From NCBI GenBank assembly GCA_964615375.1, contig CAZTOW010000014.1, positions 62,001-126,000 on the forward strand: 64,000 nucleotides of DNA, given 5' to 3'. Every line of letters starts with the position of its first letter. Within the stretch, counting starts at the first letter, position 1. The notes under the pieces were generated by a model. That model was given only the letters and a program-made list of their open reading frames with translations, had not been told where the DNA came from and did not search any database. Of this stretch, positions 7,381 through 14,758 are shown in pieces. The DNA is from CAZKWG01 sp964615375. Its GTDB lineage: Bacteria; Myxococcota_A; UBA796; CAZKWG01. The translations under genes were made by a program, and so were the position numbers.

Positions 7381-9123
7381 TCAGGTCACCTCGCGATACC
7401 ACCGCTCGTGCCAGAGGTGCAGGACCGTCAGGTTGTACAGGCCCTCGCGGGCGACCGCGTCGTGCGAGGCGGCCTGGGAGAGCGTCACGAAGGCCGCGGG
7501 TCGGATCAGGCCGGCGTCGCGCACCCGCTCTTCGGTGAGCGCGGACACGAACCAGGCGTCGGGAGCGCGAAACGGCGCTTTCTTCGCATGCGTCACCCTC
7601 GCCGGTAGGTGCCTCTTCATGGCTGCCCGCAGGATCCACTTGTTCTGACCCTGTCGATGACGCAGCTCGTGAGGCACGGCCAGGGCGAGGTCGATGACAG
7701 CGGGGTCCATGAAGGGCGCGCGGGCCTCGATGGCGTGCGCCATCGAGAGCCGGTCGAGGCGGAGGTTGATCCGGTCAGGGAGCCGGAGCGCAACCTCGAT
7801 GGCCAGCATCTGGGAGAGCGGCGTCAGGTGAGCGACCTCGTCTTCCAGCTCGGCGTAGCCCGCGTCCGTGGCCGCCTCCCCCAGCAGGGCCCTACGCTGC
7901 GCCAGGCGGGGGAAGCAGAACTCCTCGCTGTAGAGGTAGCGGTCGAGCGGGCCGTTCCCAAGGCGCCACCAGGAGCTGAGATCCCTGCCGATCGCCGACA
8001 AGAACTTGGCGTACCCCGCGAAGATCTCGTCGGAGCCTTCGCCCGCGAGCACGGTCGTGATCCCCTCGGCGCGCACCGCGGCGAAGACCCGATCGGTCGG
8101 CAGCAGCGCGTCGGTGGCCAGCGGCTCCTCACAACGGGCGACGACCGCGCCAAGGTCGTCCGCCTCCTCCTCGCGCAGCACGCGCGTGCGATGGTCGGCG
8201 GCGTAGCGCTGAGCCACCTCCGCGGCGGCGAGGCGCTCGTCCAGCTCAGCGTCCTCGAAGCCAATGGTGAACGTCGTCGCCCTTCGGCCGAGCGCCTCCG
8301 CGCCGAGCGCGAACACCGAGGCGGAGTCGACGCCCCCGCTCAACAGGAAGCCCAGCGGGACCTCGCTCTCCAGGCGCGCGGAGACAGCCTCGCCCAGCGC
8401 CTCGCGCACCTGCTCAGCCCACGCCGCGGGGCTGCGATCTGGCTCCATCGCCGGCGCGCCGACGCCGAAGCGCGCGGCCCAGCGCCTCGTCTCGAGCCTA
8501 CCGCCCTCCAGGCGCAGGAGGCCGCCCGCCGGCAGCTTGAACACGCCCGAGAGCAGGGTGCGCGGCGCGGGCACGTAGCCGAATCGCAGGTAGTCGTTGA
8601 GCGCATCCGGGGAGATGGGCGGGCGCCCCAGCGACATCAACGGGCGTAGCTCGGAGGCCCAGTACAGCGCGTCCCGTCGGAGGCGAAAGTACAGCGGCTT
8701 CTTGCCCACGCGATCCCGCGCCAGGACCACGCGATCCTGGCGCAGGTCGAGGATCGCGGCGGCGAACATGCCGCGCAGCCGCGAGAACACGGCCTCTCCC
8801 CAGGCTTCGTAGCCGTGCAGCACCACCTCCGCGTCCGAGCCCGTCTGGAAGCGGTGCTCGCGCTCCAGCTCCGTGCGCAGCGCGTGGTGGTTGTAGATCT
8901 CGCCGTTCAGCGTGAGGAGGACCCGCCCATCTTCGTTGACCAGCGGCTGCTGGCCGCCGGTCACGTCGATGATCGCCAGGCGGCGAAAGCCGATCTGGGT
9001 GCGAGGGTCTTCCCACCAGCCCTCGCCGTCTGGCCCTCGGTGTCGCAAGGTGTCCAGCGCCGCCCGCGCGAGGCGCGACCGCAGCGGCCCGGAGAGGCTC
9101 CGAGCGCCCAGAATTCCGCACAT
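7381..9123 (-). CDS. asnB: Glutamine-hydrolysing asparagine synthetase-like amidotransferase
   Basis: A 580-residue class II amidotransferase. Cys2 (MCGILGAR) is the N-terminal nucleophile of the glutaminase domain (residues 1 to about 200, with LNGEIYN and GSDAE). The synthetase domain carries the PP-loop ATP site LLSGGVDSASV and later AGEGSDEIFAGY and RAPFMDP. It forms amides from a carboxylate, ATP and glutamine; in AsnB the product is asparagine. A strong AAGGAGG precedes the ATG. The start is 9 bases after the KamA-family gene and follows marR in one operon. That setting suggests the substrate might be a modified amino acid rather than aspartate, which is inference only. Confidence 0.88.
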   Translation of the reverse strand: MCGILGARSLSGPLRSRLARAALDTLRHRGPDGEGWWEDPRTQIGFRRLAIIDVTGGQQPLVNEDGRVLLTLNGEIYNHHALRTELEREHRFQTGSDAEVVLHGYEAWGEAVFSRLRGMFAAAILDLRQDRVVLARDRVGKKPLYFRLRRDALYWASELRPLMSLGRPPISPDALNDYLRFGYVPAPRTLLSGVFKLPAGGLLRLEGGRLETRRWAARFGVGAPAMEPDRSPAAWAEQVREALGEAVSARLESEVPLGFLLSGGVDSASVFALGAEALGRRATTFTIGFEDAELDERLAAAEVAQRYAADHRTRVLREEEADDLGAVVARCEEPLATDALLPTDRVFAAVRAEGITTVLAGEGSDEIFAGYAKFLSAIGRDLSSWWRLGNGPLDRYLYSEEFCFPRLAQRRALLGEAATDAGYAELEDEVAHLTPLSQMLAIEVALRLPDRINLRLDRLSMAHAIEARAPFMDPAVIDLALAVPHELRHRQGQNKWILRAAMKRHLPARVTHAKKAPFRAPDAWFVSALTEERVRDAGLIRPAAFVTLSQAASHDAVAREGLYNLTVLHLWHERWYREVT

Positions 9124-9132
9124 GAGGCCTCC

Positions 9133-10251
9133 TTACTTCGCGGCCAGATCGAGCCCTGCCGGCGTCCCGCCGAGCCCTTCGACGGGGCGCAGCTCGTCGA
9201 GCCAGCAGGCGTCGTCGTCCCGGTGAAACACCATGAATCGCCCCTCGTCCGCGGGGTCCTTCGCGCGGTGGTAGCGCAGGTAGAGATAGCGCGCGTCCAG
9301 GCCCACGATCTCGACCTTCCCGCTCGCATGCGACATCACGAGCCGCGCCCTGCGCGCGAGCCCGGACACGCGCGACCTCGCGGCCTCCACGATCTCGTAG
9401 CTCTGCACGATCGTGGTCTCGTAAGGCCGGTTGCCGGCCGTCGGGCGCCCCTGGAACACGTAGTACTGCGCGACCCCGACGAAGGAGAGCCGGCGGAAGA
9501 GCTCCGTCATCGTGTCCGCGTCGTCGTTGACGCCGCGCACGATGGGGCACTGGTTCACGACCGCCAGCCCGCTCGCCAGCGCACGATCGAGGCCGGCGAT
9601 GGCCAGCTCGGTGAGCTCGCGCGGGTGATCAAAGTGCGCCATCAGGTAGATGCGACGCTGCGGCGTCGAGTGCTGCCGGAACAGTGCGCAGAGCGCGTCG
9701 TCCTTCAGGATCCGGTCCGGGTCAAAGGCGGGCATCTTCGAGCCGATACGGATGATCTCGACGTGCGGGATCTCGCGCAGCCCGCCAATGATCTTGCTCA
9801 GGCGAGGCGTGCTCATCAGCAGGGGATCGCCGCCGGTCAGCAGGACGTTGGTGACCTCGGGGTGGGCGGCGATGTACGCGAGCCCGCGGCTCACGTCGAG
9901 AGACACCTCGTCGTTGTCGTTCATGAACAGACGCTTGCGGAAGCAGTAGCGGCAGTAGGCGCCACAGACCTCGTTGCACAGCAGCAGCACCGTCCTCGGG
10001 TACTTGTGCTGCACGCCACGGATGGGCGTGTTCTCCGCCTCGTTGCTGGCGTCCAGCGCACCCCAGTCCTCCAGCTCTCCCTCGTCGGGGATCACGATGC
10101 GTCGGATTGGATCCTGAGGGTCTGTCCAATCGATGAGGGACAGATAGTAGGCGTTTGCGCGGAACGCGTACCGCTCAGCGACTCTGCTAAGCCGCGCCCG
10201 CTCAGCCTCTGGGATCTCGGGGATCTTGTTGAGGTCGGTCACGTACTTCAT
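9133..10251 (-). CDS. KamA-family radical SAM aminomutase
   Basis: A 372-residue radical SAM, PLP-dependent aminomutase homologue of lysine 2,3-aminomutase. The cluster motif is C96-GAY-C100-RY-C103 (CX3CX2C), followed by LLTGGDPLL. Near the C-terminus SHASGKVEIVG places a Lys where the family Lys binds PLP, although the usual Gly-rich run is reduced to ASG. Members convert alpha- to beta-amino acids; EpmB relatives act on EF-P. I prefer the ATG at 10251 (GGGAGG five bases upstream) over the in-frame GTG at 10257. The gene overlaps marR by 50 bases and is followed directly by the asnB homologue, an unusual set that suggests a beta-amino acid amide product. Confidence 0.82.
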   Translation of the reverse strand: MKYVTDLNKIPEIPEAERARLSRVAERYAFRANAYYLSLIDWTDPQDPIRRIVIPDEGELEDWGALDASNEAENTPIRGVQHKYPRTVLLLCNEVCGAYCRYCFRKRLFMNDNDEVSLDVSRGLAYIAAHPEVTNVLLTGGDPLLMSTPRLSKIIGGLREIPHVEIIRIGSKMPAFDPDRILKDDALCALFRQHSTPQRRIYLMAHFDHPRELTELAIAGLDRALASGLAVVNQCPIVRGVNDDADTMTELFRRLSFVGVAQYYVFQGRPTAGNRPYETTIVQSYEIVEAARSRVSGLARRARLVMSHASGKVEIVGLDARYLYLRYHRAKDPADEGRFMVFHRDDDACWLDELRPVEGLGGTPAGLDLAAK

Positions 10252-10801
10252 CGGCACCTCCCGGCTGCGCCATGGGCGCAGCCAATGGGGGGGTAGGGCT
10301 CTGTGACGGTATCGAGCCCGCGGTGAGGATCGCGGAGGCGGGGAAGTCTTCGCCCTCGAGCATGCGCACCACCTCCACCAGGGCCTCCTGGATGCGGCGC
10401 CGATCCTCCGGCGCGAGCGCGGCGACCCGGTCGCGGAAGCGGTGGTGCAGGGTGCGCGGCGAAGTGAGCAGGAACGCGCGTCCGCGCTCGGTCAGCTTGA
10501 CGTGGTAACGTCGCCGGTCCCCAGGGACTCGGACGCGCTCCACCAGCCCGGCGGCCACCAGCCGGTCGGTGACGCCGACCATGGTGCTGGGCGCGAGGTC
10601 GATGCGCTCGCCGAGCTCCGCCTGGCTGGACGCCTCGTCGCGGGCGATCACCTCCAGCAAGAGGTACTGCGCGGTGCTGACGCCCAGGAGCTCCTCCATC
10701 TCCCGGCTATGAGACTCGACGCGGCGCACGATCCGTCGAACGGCGCGCAGGATCTCGCCTGTGGAGGCCGCGCTGTCGAGCTCTGGGTCCAGAGGTGCCA
10801 C
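10202..10801 (-). CDS. MarR-family transcriptional regulator
   Basis: A 199-residue winged-helix regulator: SSQAELGERIDLAPSTMVGVTDRLVAAGLVERV is the recognition region and VPGDRRRYHVKLTERGR the wing. I place the start at GTG 10801, because GGAG lies six bases upstream. An upstream in-frame TTG at 10861 would instead be the -35 box of the promoter, and the operator-like palindrome would fall inside the gene. A Pro-rich tail (about residues 155-199) reads through the start of the KamA gene, overlapping by 50 bases. It probably represses its own operon (marR-kamA-asnB), responding to a small ligand that cannot be inferred. Confidence 0.85.
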   Translation of the reverse strand: MAPLDPELDSAASTGEILRAVRRIVRRVESHSREMEELLGVSTAQYLLLEVIARDEASSQAELGERIDLAPSTMVGVTDRLVAAGLVERVRVPGDRRRYHVKLTERGRAFLLTSPRTLHHRFRDRVAALAPEDRRRIQEALVEVVRMLEGEDFPASAILTAGSIPSQSPTPPLAAPMAQPGGADEVRDRPQQDPRDPRG

Positions 10802-10823
10802 GAGATACTCCAGGGACGAATCA

Positions 10824-10861
10824 TTCGGATCTGAATTATCCGAAGATCGGATCTCCGTCAA
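10824..10861 (-). promoter_or_regulatory. Promoter and MarR-type operator of the marR-kamA-asnB operon
   Basis: On the minus strand, TTGACG (10861-10856) and GATAAT (10840-10835) stand 15 bases apart as -35 and -10 boxes. A perfect inverted repeat, TTCGGAT (10824-10830) and ATCCGAA (10838-10844) with a 7-base spacer, covers the -10 box. This is the layout expected of an autorepressed MarR operon. The promoter lies at the very end of the upstream antiporter gene, about 27 bases before the proposed GTG start. Confidence 0.7.
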
Positions 10862-12045
10862 GGAGATGGATCGGCAGGCGGAGCCGCTCCTCGATCAGCC
10901 AGCAACAGCCGCGCCAGCGTCGGGAAGATCAGGCTGGCCGCCATTCCCGCCGCCACCACCGCCGTCTCCTGGCTGGCGGAGATGGCCTCGGCGCGCACGG
11001 CGAGGTCGGAGATCGCGATCACCAACGTCAACGGCGAGGCCAGGAGCAACACACCCGCGAGGGCGTGGCGCGCACGGAATCCGACGCCGAGCAGGTAGAT
11101 CCCTGAGACCGCCTTGGCCGCAAGCATCACCGCCAGCAGGCTGAGCAGGAAGGGAAGGTCGGTCAGGAGCTGGGCCGCGTTCAGCTCGAGGCGCACACCC
11201 ACCGAGACGAAGAACACCGGCACGAAGAATCCGTAGGCCATGCTGGCCAGCTTGTGCTCCAGCGCACCCTTGTCGCGGAGCACATAGGCCAGCGTCAGGC
11301 CAGCCAGGAAGGCACCCAGGACGGGCTCGATGCCACCCAGGATGGCGAGACCGACGAACACGAACATCATGCCCAGCCCGACGCGCACACCGAGCTCCTG
11401 AGGATCCTCCGAGGCGATGAGCCGGCCGAAGAGGGAGGGATACCACCAGGCGGCGGCCTTCAGCACGACGCCGACGAGCAAGACGCCGAGCACGGGGAGG
11501 ACCAGGCGCAGCGCGGCACCCAGGGTGGCGGCCTCGTGCCCGCCGAGGAGCTCGAAGAGCGCAATGACGGCGACGGTCACGACCTCCCCGAGGGCAGCGA
11601 GGGTGACCAGCCGCCGGCCCGTCAGGGAGGACAGGCGCCCGAGCTCGCGTAGCACCGCCATCAGCAGGGGGACCGAGGTCGCGCCAGCGGCCAGGCCCAC
11701 CCACGGGCTCCAGCCCAGCGCGGCGGAGAGGCCGAGGGCGGCTCCGATGGAGAGCACGGCGACCAGCGTCACCCCCGCGAGCGCGCGGCGCCCGGAGCGC
11801 TCGATCTCGTCGAAGTCCAGCTCCAGCCCGGCCACCAGGAGGAAGAGCGCGAAGCCGAGATCCGCGAGGAAGGTCAGGAAGGGCTGACCGTGCGCCGTGA
11901 CCAGCCCCAGTCCCGACCCGCCGATCAGGACGCCGTAGAGGATCTCCACGATGGCGACGGGCACGCGAAGGCGCCGGCCCAGGGCGGGGAGCACGGTGGC
12001 GCCCAGGGTGACCAGCAACAGCGCTCCGGCCGTTGCCCCCGTCAT
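10858..12045 (-). CDS. Cation:proton antiporter, CPA2/Kef type membrane protein
   Basis: A 395-residue inner-membrane protein with about 11 to 12 hydrophobic helices (VAIVEILYGVLIGGSGLGLV, FLADLGFALFLLVAGLELD, VFFVSVGVRLELNA and others). LGFALFLLVAGLELDFDEI and the PVFFVSVGVRLEL segment are hallmarks of the Kef/NhaP-like CPA2 antiporters that exchange K+ or Na+ for H+. It lacks a fused RCK domain; instead the gene immediately upstream, overlapping by ATGA, encodes a TrkA-N/Usp protein that probably gates it. Stop overlaps the marR promoter region. Ion specificity is unknown. Confidence 0.85.
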   Translation of the reverse strand: MTGATAGALLLVTLGATVLPALGRRLRVPVAIVEILYGVLIGGSGLGLVTAHGQPFLTFLADLGFALFLLVAGLELDFDEIERSGRRALAGVTLVAVLSIGAALGLSAALGWSPWVGLAAGATSVPLLMAVLRELGRLSSLTGRRLVTLAALGEVVTVAVIALFELLGGHEAATLGAALRLVLPVLGVLLVGVVLKAAAWWYPSLFGRLIASEDPQELGVRVGLGMMFVFVGLAILGGIEPVLGAFLAGLTLAYVLRDKGALEHKLASMAYGFFVPVFFVSVGVRLELNAAQLLTDLPFLLSLLAVMLAAKAVSGIYLLGVGFRARHALAGVLLLASPLTLVIAISDLAVRAEAISASQETAVVAAGMAASLIFPTLARLLLADRGAAPPADPSP

Positions 12046-13406
12046 TCGACGCTTCGTGGGACGAAGAGGGTGGAGACGGGCGTGTCGTGCAGCAGGAAAA
12101 GTGAGACGTCCGGCGTGAGCACCGTGCTCCGGCGCGGCCGTCGCCCGTGGCCGACGATCAGCAGGTCGAAGCCGCGGGCGTGGTGACGGATGCGCTCGAT
12201 GGGGTTCCCCTCGTCCTGGATCAGCTCCAGCGGGACGTCGTGCAGGCTGGCCAGGCGGGTGAGCTGGCGAGGTCCGCTGAGATCGGGGGAGGGCTCGCCA
12301 CCGGCGATCCGAGGGGACAGCACGGTGAGACAGGTGAGCGCAGCGCCGAGCTCGCGGGCCAGGTCGATCGCCACGTTGCCCAGGGGACGAGGATCCTGCT
12401 GCGGGCCAAGAGCCACCAGCAGCCGCTCGACCGGCGGCGCGCCGCGCCCGATGAGCACCGGGAGTCCCAACCCAAAGAGGAGCTCAGCCCGAGATGGGCG
12501 GACCAGCCCGAGGCGTGCCAGCCAGGGCACGGGTGCAGGCGGGACGACAACGCAGCCGATCTCATGCTCGCGAAGCCGCTCTGCGGCAGCCTCGGGCTGG
12601 AGCTCGTCACTGGTGAGGGCCGAGGCCGGCAGCTCGATCGCGGCGTGCGCGGCCGTGCGCTCGCCGAGCCAGCAGGCCAGCGGCGCGGTGCGCTCGCCGA
12701 CCCAGCCGATGTTCGCCCCGTAGAGGGTAGGGAAGGTCGGATCGCCGCCTCGGAACCATGCGGCGATCAGGCGCAGCTCGGTGGGCTCACCCACGAGCAG
12801 GACGCGATCCCCGGGCTGTGCGGCGGTGTCGCCATGGGGCACGATGAGCTCGGCGTTGCGGTAGACGGCGGCCACCAGCCAGTCGCGAGCCTGCAGGCTG
12901 CGCAGCTCGCGCCCCACGGCGGGGCTTCCCTCCAGCACCGTCACTTGGAGCAGCTCCCCTGCGCCGAGCCCCAGGGTCGTCGCCCGCGCCTCGCCCAGCG
13001 GCAGCATGTTGAGGCAGCGGGCGGCCGTGGCGAGGTGACGCGCCACCACCTCGGTTCGCAGCAGGCTCGCCTCCTCCAGGCCCTCGGGCACATCGAGGAG
13101 CACTACGCGGTCCTCGACGCCGAAGGCTTCGCGAGCGACACGCGCCACCTCCTTGTTTGCCTCGTCCGAGCGGGTGGCGGCGACGATCACCGAGGTGCGC
13201 CGAAGGCCACAGCGCCCCAGCACGAGGCGGCTGGTCCCGTCCCCCTGAATTCGCGTGAGCGCACCGCTCACGCGCTCAGGGAAGCTCGCCAGCGCGGCCT
13301 CGGAGGTGTCCACCAGGACCACATCCCAGGTAGGCGGGATGCCGGCGACCACCGCCTCCGCGACGTGGCCCGCGCCGACAATCACGATGTTCCTTCCGTT
13401 TGACAT
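12042..13406 (-). CDS. TrkA-N/TrkA-C (RCK) regulator fused to universal-stress-like domain
   Basis: A 454-residue cytoplasmic protein. Residues about 4 to 130 are a Rossmann TrkA-N domain (IVIVGAGHVAEAVV, then LVDTSE and IQGDGTSRLVL). A TrkA-C-like segment follows at about 150-220 (AVGRELRSLQARDWLVAAVYR). The C-terminal half ends with a Usp-like pattern (LLVALGPQQD, later DLLIVGHGRRPRRS). It probably binds NAD(H)/nucleotide and controls the downstream antiporter, with which it overlaps by ATGA. I chose the ATG at 13406: AGGGAG lies five bases upstream, while the earlier in-frame GTG-type starts have none. The ribosome site lies in the 3-prime arm of an inverted repeat (13411-13443). Confidence 0.8.
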   Translation of the reverse strand: MSNGRNIVIVGAGHVAEAVVAGIPPTWDVVLVDTSEAALASFPERVSGALTRIQGDGTSRLVLGRCGLRRTSVIVAATRSDEANKEVARVAREAFGVEDRVVLLDVPEGLEEASLLRTEVVARHLATAARCLNMLPLGEARATTLGLGAGELLQVTVLEGSPAVGRELRSLQARDWLVAAVYRNAELIVPHGDTAAQPGDRVLLVGEPTELRLIAAWFRGGDPTFPTLYGANIGWVGERTAPLACWLGERTAAHAAIELPASALTSDELQPEAAAERLREHEIGCVVVPPAPVPWLARLGLVRPSRAELLFGLGLPVLIGRGAPPVERLLVALGPQQDPRPLGNVAIDLARELGAALTCLTVLSPRIAGGEPSPDLSGPRQLTRLASLHDVPLELIQDEGNPIERIRHHARGFDLLIVGHGRRPRRSTVLTPDVSLFLLHDTPVSTLFVPRSVE

Positions 13407-13410
13407 CGAT

Positions 13411-13443
13411 CTCCCTGATGATACCACTCAATCTATCAGGGAG
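13411..13443 (-). promoter_or_regulatory. Inverted repeat covering the ribosome site of the TrkA-N gene
   Basis: Perfect 9-bp arms CTCCCTGAT (13411-13419) and ATCAGGGAG (13435-13443), spacer 15 bases. On the minus strand the second arm contains the AGGGAG ribosome site four bases before the ATG, so in RNA a 9-bp hairpin would hide it. A TATCAT -10-like box also lies in the loop, so a DNA operator overlapping a promoter is the alternative. Confidence 0.5.
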
Positions 13444-13470
13444 CGGCGTCCGCGAGGCTCATGCCCCCGT

Positions 13471-14169
13471 TCAGTCGAAGAGCGAGCTGCCCCAGTCCCA
13501 CACGGCCTCGGCGCCGCTCTGGATCATGCTGGCGGGGCTGTACTCCTCGAGGCCCATCGCCTCCATTCCCTCGTTGATCAGCATCCCGCCGGGGATGAGC
13601 ATGCTGGCCAGGTCGCCCACGGGGGTCTCGGTGGTGTAGTCGGCGGAGACGCCGAAAGGCGTGCCCAGGATGGGGATGGAGACCCCGAGCCCGTACTCCC
13701 GGCGTCCGTCGCCGTCGGCGTCCTGGTTGTAGCCGCGCAGGGCGCCGCTGGTCACGCCCACGGAGCCGCCGACGCGAAGACCGCGGTCGGAGCCGCTGGT
13801 GGCGTCCACCTCGCGATAGCCCAGCTCGCCGCTGATGATGTCCGCGCGGTAGCCCAGCTCCCCCATGCCGGCCTGGCTGTCCCAGAAGGCGGAGCCGCCC
13901 GCGTCGAAGGTGCGGATGCCACCCCAGAAGCCCGAGCTGCCCGCCGAGGCCGGATCGTGCTGCGCGCCGGCCAGCGTGGCGTTCGCGCGGGCGCCGTAGA
14001 AGCCGCGATCCCCACCCCAGCCGAAGTCCCCTCCAATGTTGACAGCCTGGACGTTGGTCCCGCCGTCCGTGTAGTCCAGGCCGATGTCACCGCCTGCGCC
14101 ACGGAAGCTGCCGTCGGGATCGCGGCTGACGTAGCCGTCCAGGAGCCTGGGCTGTTGGGTCTTGCTCAT
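13471..14169 (-). CDS. Hypothetical Gly-rich protein
   Basis: A 232-residue protein that I do not recognise. It begins MSKTQQPRLLDGYVSRD without a signal peptide. Residues about 20 to 180 are rich in Gly, Ala, Asp and aromatic residues in a beta-like alternating pattern (NIGGDFGWGGDRGFYGARANA, GELGYREVD, LRVGGSVGVTSG), followed by an EF-hand-like acidic loop NQDADGDGRREYG. The C-terminus (LIPGGMLINEGMEAMGLEEY, DWGSSLFD) looks amphipathic. A good GGAGG precedes the ATG. It stands alone between two oppositely composed operons on the same strand. A secreted or surface beta protein exported without a Sec signal, or a toxin-like protein, are possibilities only. Confidence 0.6.
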   Translation of the reverse strand: MSKTQQPRLLDGYVSRDPDGSFRGAGGDIGLDYTDGGTNVQAVNIGGDFGWGGDRGFYGARANATLAGAQHDPASAGSSGFWGGIRTFDAGGSAFWDSQAGMGELGYRADIISGELGYREVDATSGSDRGLRVGGSVGVTSGALRGYNQDADGDGRREYGLGVSIPILGTPFGVSADYTTETPVGDLASMLIPGGMLINEGMEAMGLEEYSPASMIQSGAEAVWDWGSSLFD

Positions 14170-14254
14170 CGGGGACCTCCTCGAGGGTCTGAACGCCTAT
14201 GCGCCGCGAGGGCAGATCACTGAACAAGTATAGGGCAGTCTTCGGCGCGCGTCG

Positions 14255-14758
14255 TCAGGGGGACGGGAAAAAGAGCACAGGGGCTCCTTCCACAGTTTGC
14301 AGGCCGTATCTCCGCTCGGCGTCGGCGATCGCCGCCCCCCAACCGCTCTCGGCGAAGTTCCGATCGCCCTTGCGAACCGCCACCTGCAAGGTCACCTGCT
14401 GGCCGTCCAGGCCCGCGGCGAGCGCGGCCCGCCAGCGATCCGGGCTCTCGCCGAGGGGCTGGGGCTCCAGCGGCGTGACCCAGGCGCTCACCTGCGCGCC
14501 CGAGGGGACTCCCGGATCCTTGAGGGGGGCCACCCAGAATTCGCGAGGGTCGGGGCGGTCTCCGCCGCGGGGGTGGCGGTAGGATGGGTGCTGGTAGACC
14601 CCCCGCTGGTCCGGCACGCTCTCGGCCTTCAGCGTGATCCGCTTCGCCCCCGTCGCGCTCGGGGCGTCGGTCACGCGGGCGAGCTCGGCCGGGGCGGGCT
14701 CGGCGATCCCGCATGCGGCGAGCAGCGCCAGCAGAAACGAGGAACGAGGAGCGTTCAT
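14255..14758 (-). CDS. Putative lipoprotein of unknown function
   Basis: A 167-residue exported protein. MNAPRSSFLLALLAAC is a lipoprotein signal with lipobox LAAC (Cys16). The mature part has a YQHPSYRHPRGGDRPDPREFWVAPLKD segment and a beta-rich C-terminal half ending VLFFPSP; no known domain is evident. The ATG at 14758 overlaps the upstream pseudokinase-like gene stop as ATGA, so the two are co-translated and probably work together. The frame extends far upstream without a stop, but that region is the real upstream gene in another frame. Confidence 0.7.
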   Translation of the reverse strand: MNAPRSSFLLALLAACGIAEPAPAELARVTDAPSATGAKRITLKAESVPDQRGVYQHPSYRHPRGGDRPDPREFWVAPLKDPGVPSGAQVSAWVTPLEPQPLGESPDRWRAALAAGLDGQQVTLQVAVRKGDRNFAESGWGAAIADAERRYGLQTVEGAPVLFFPSP

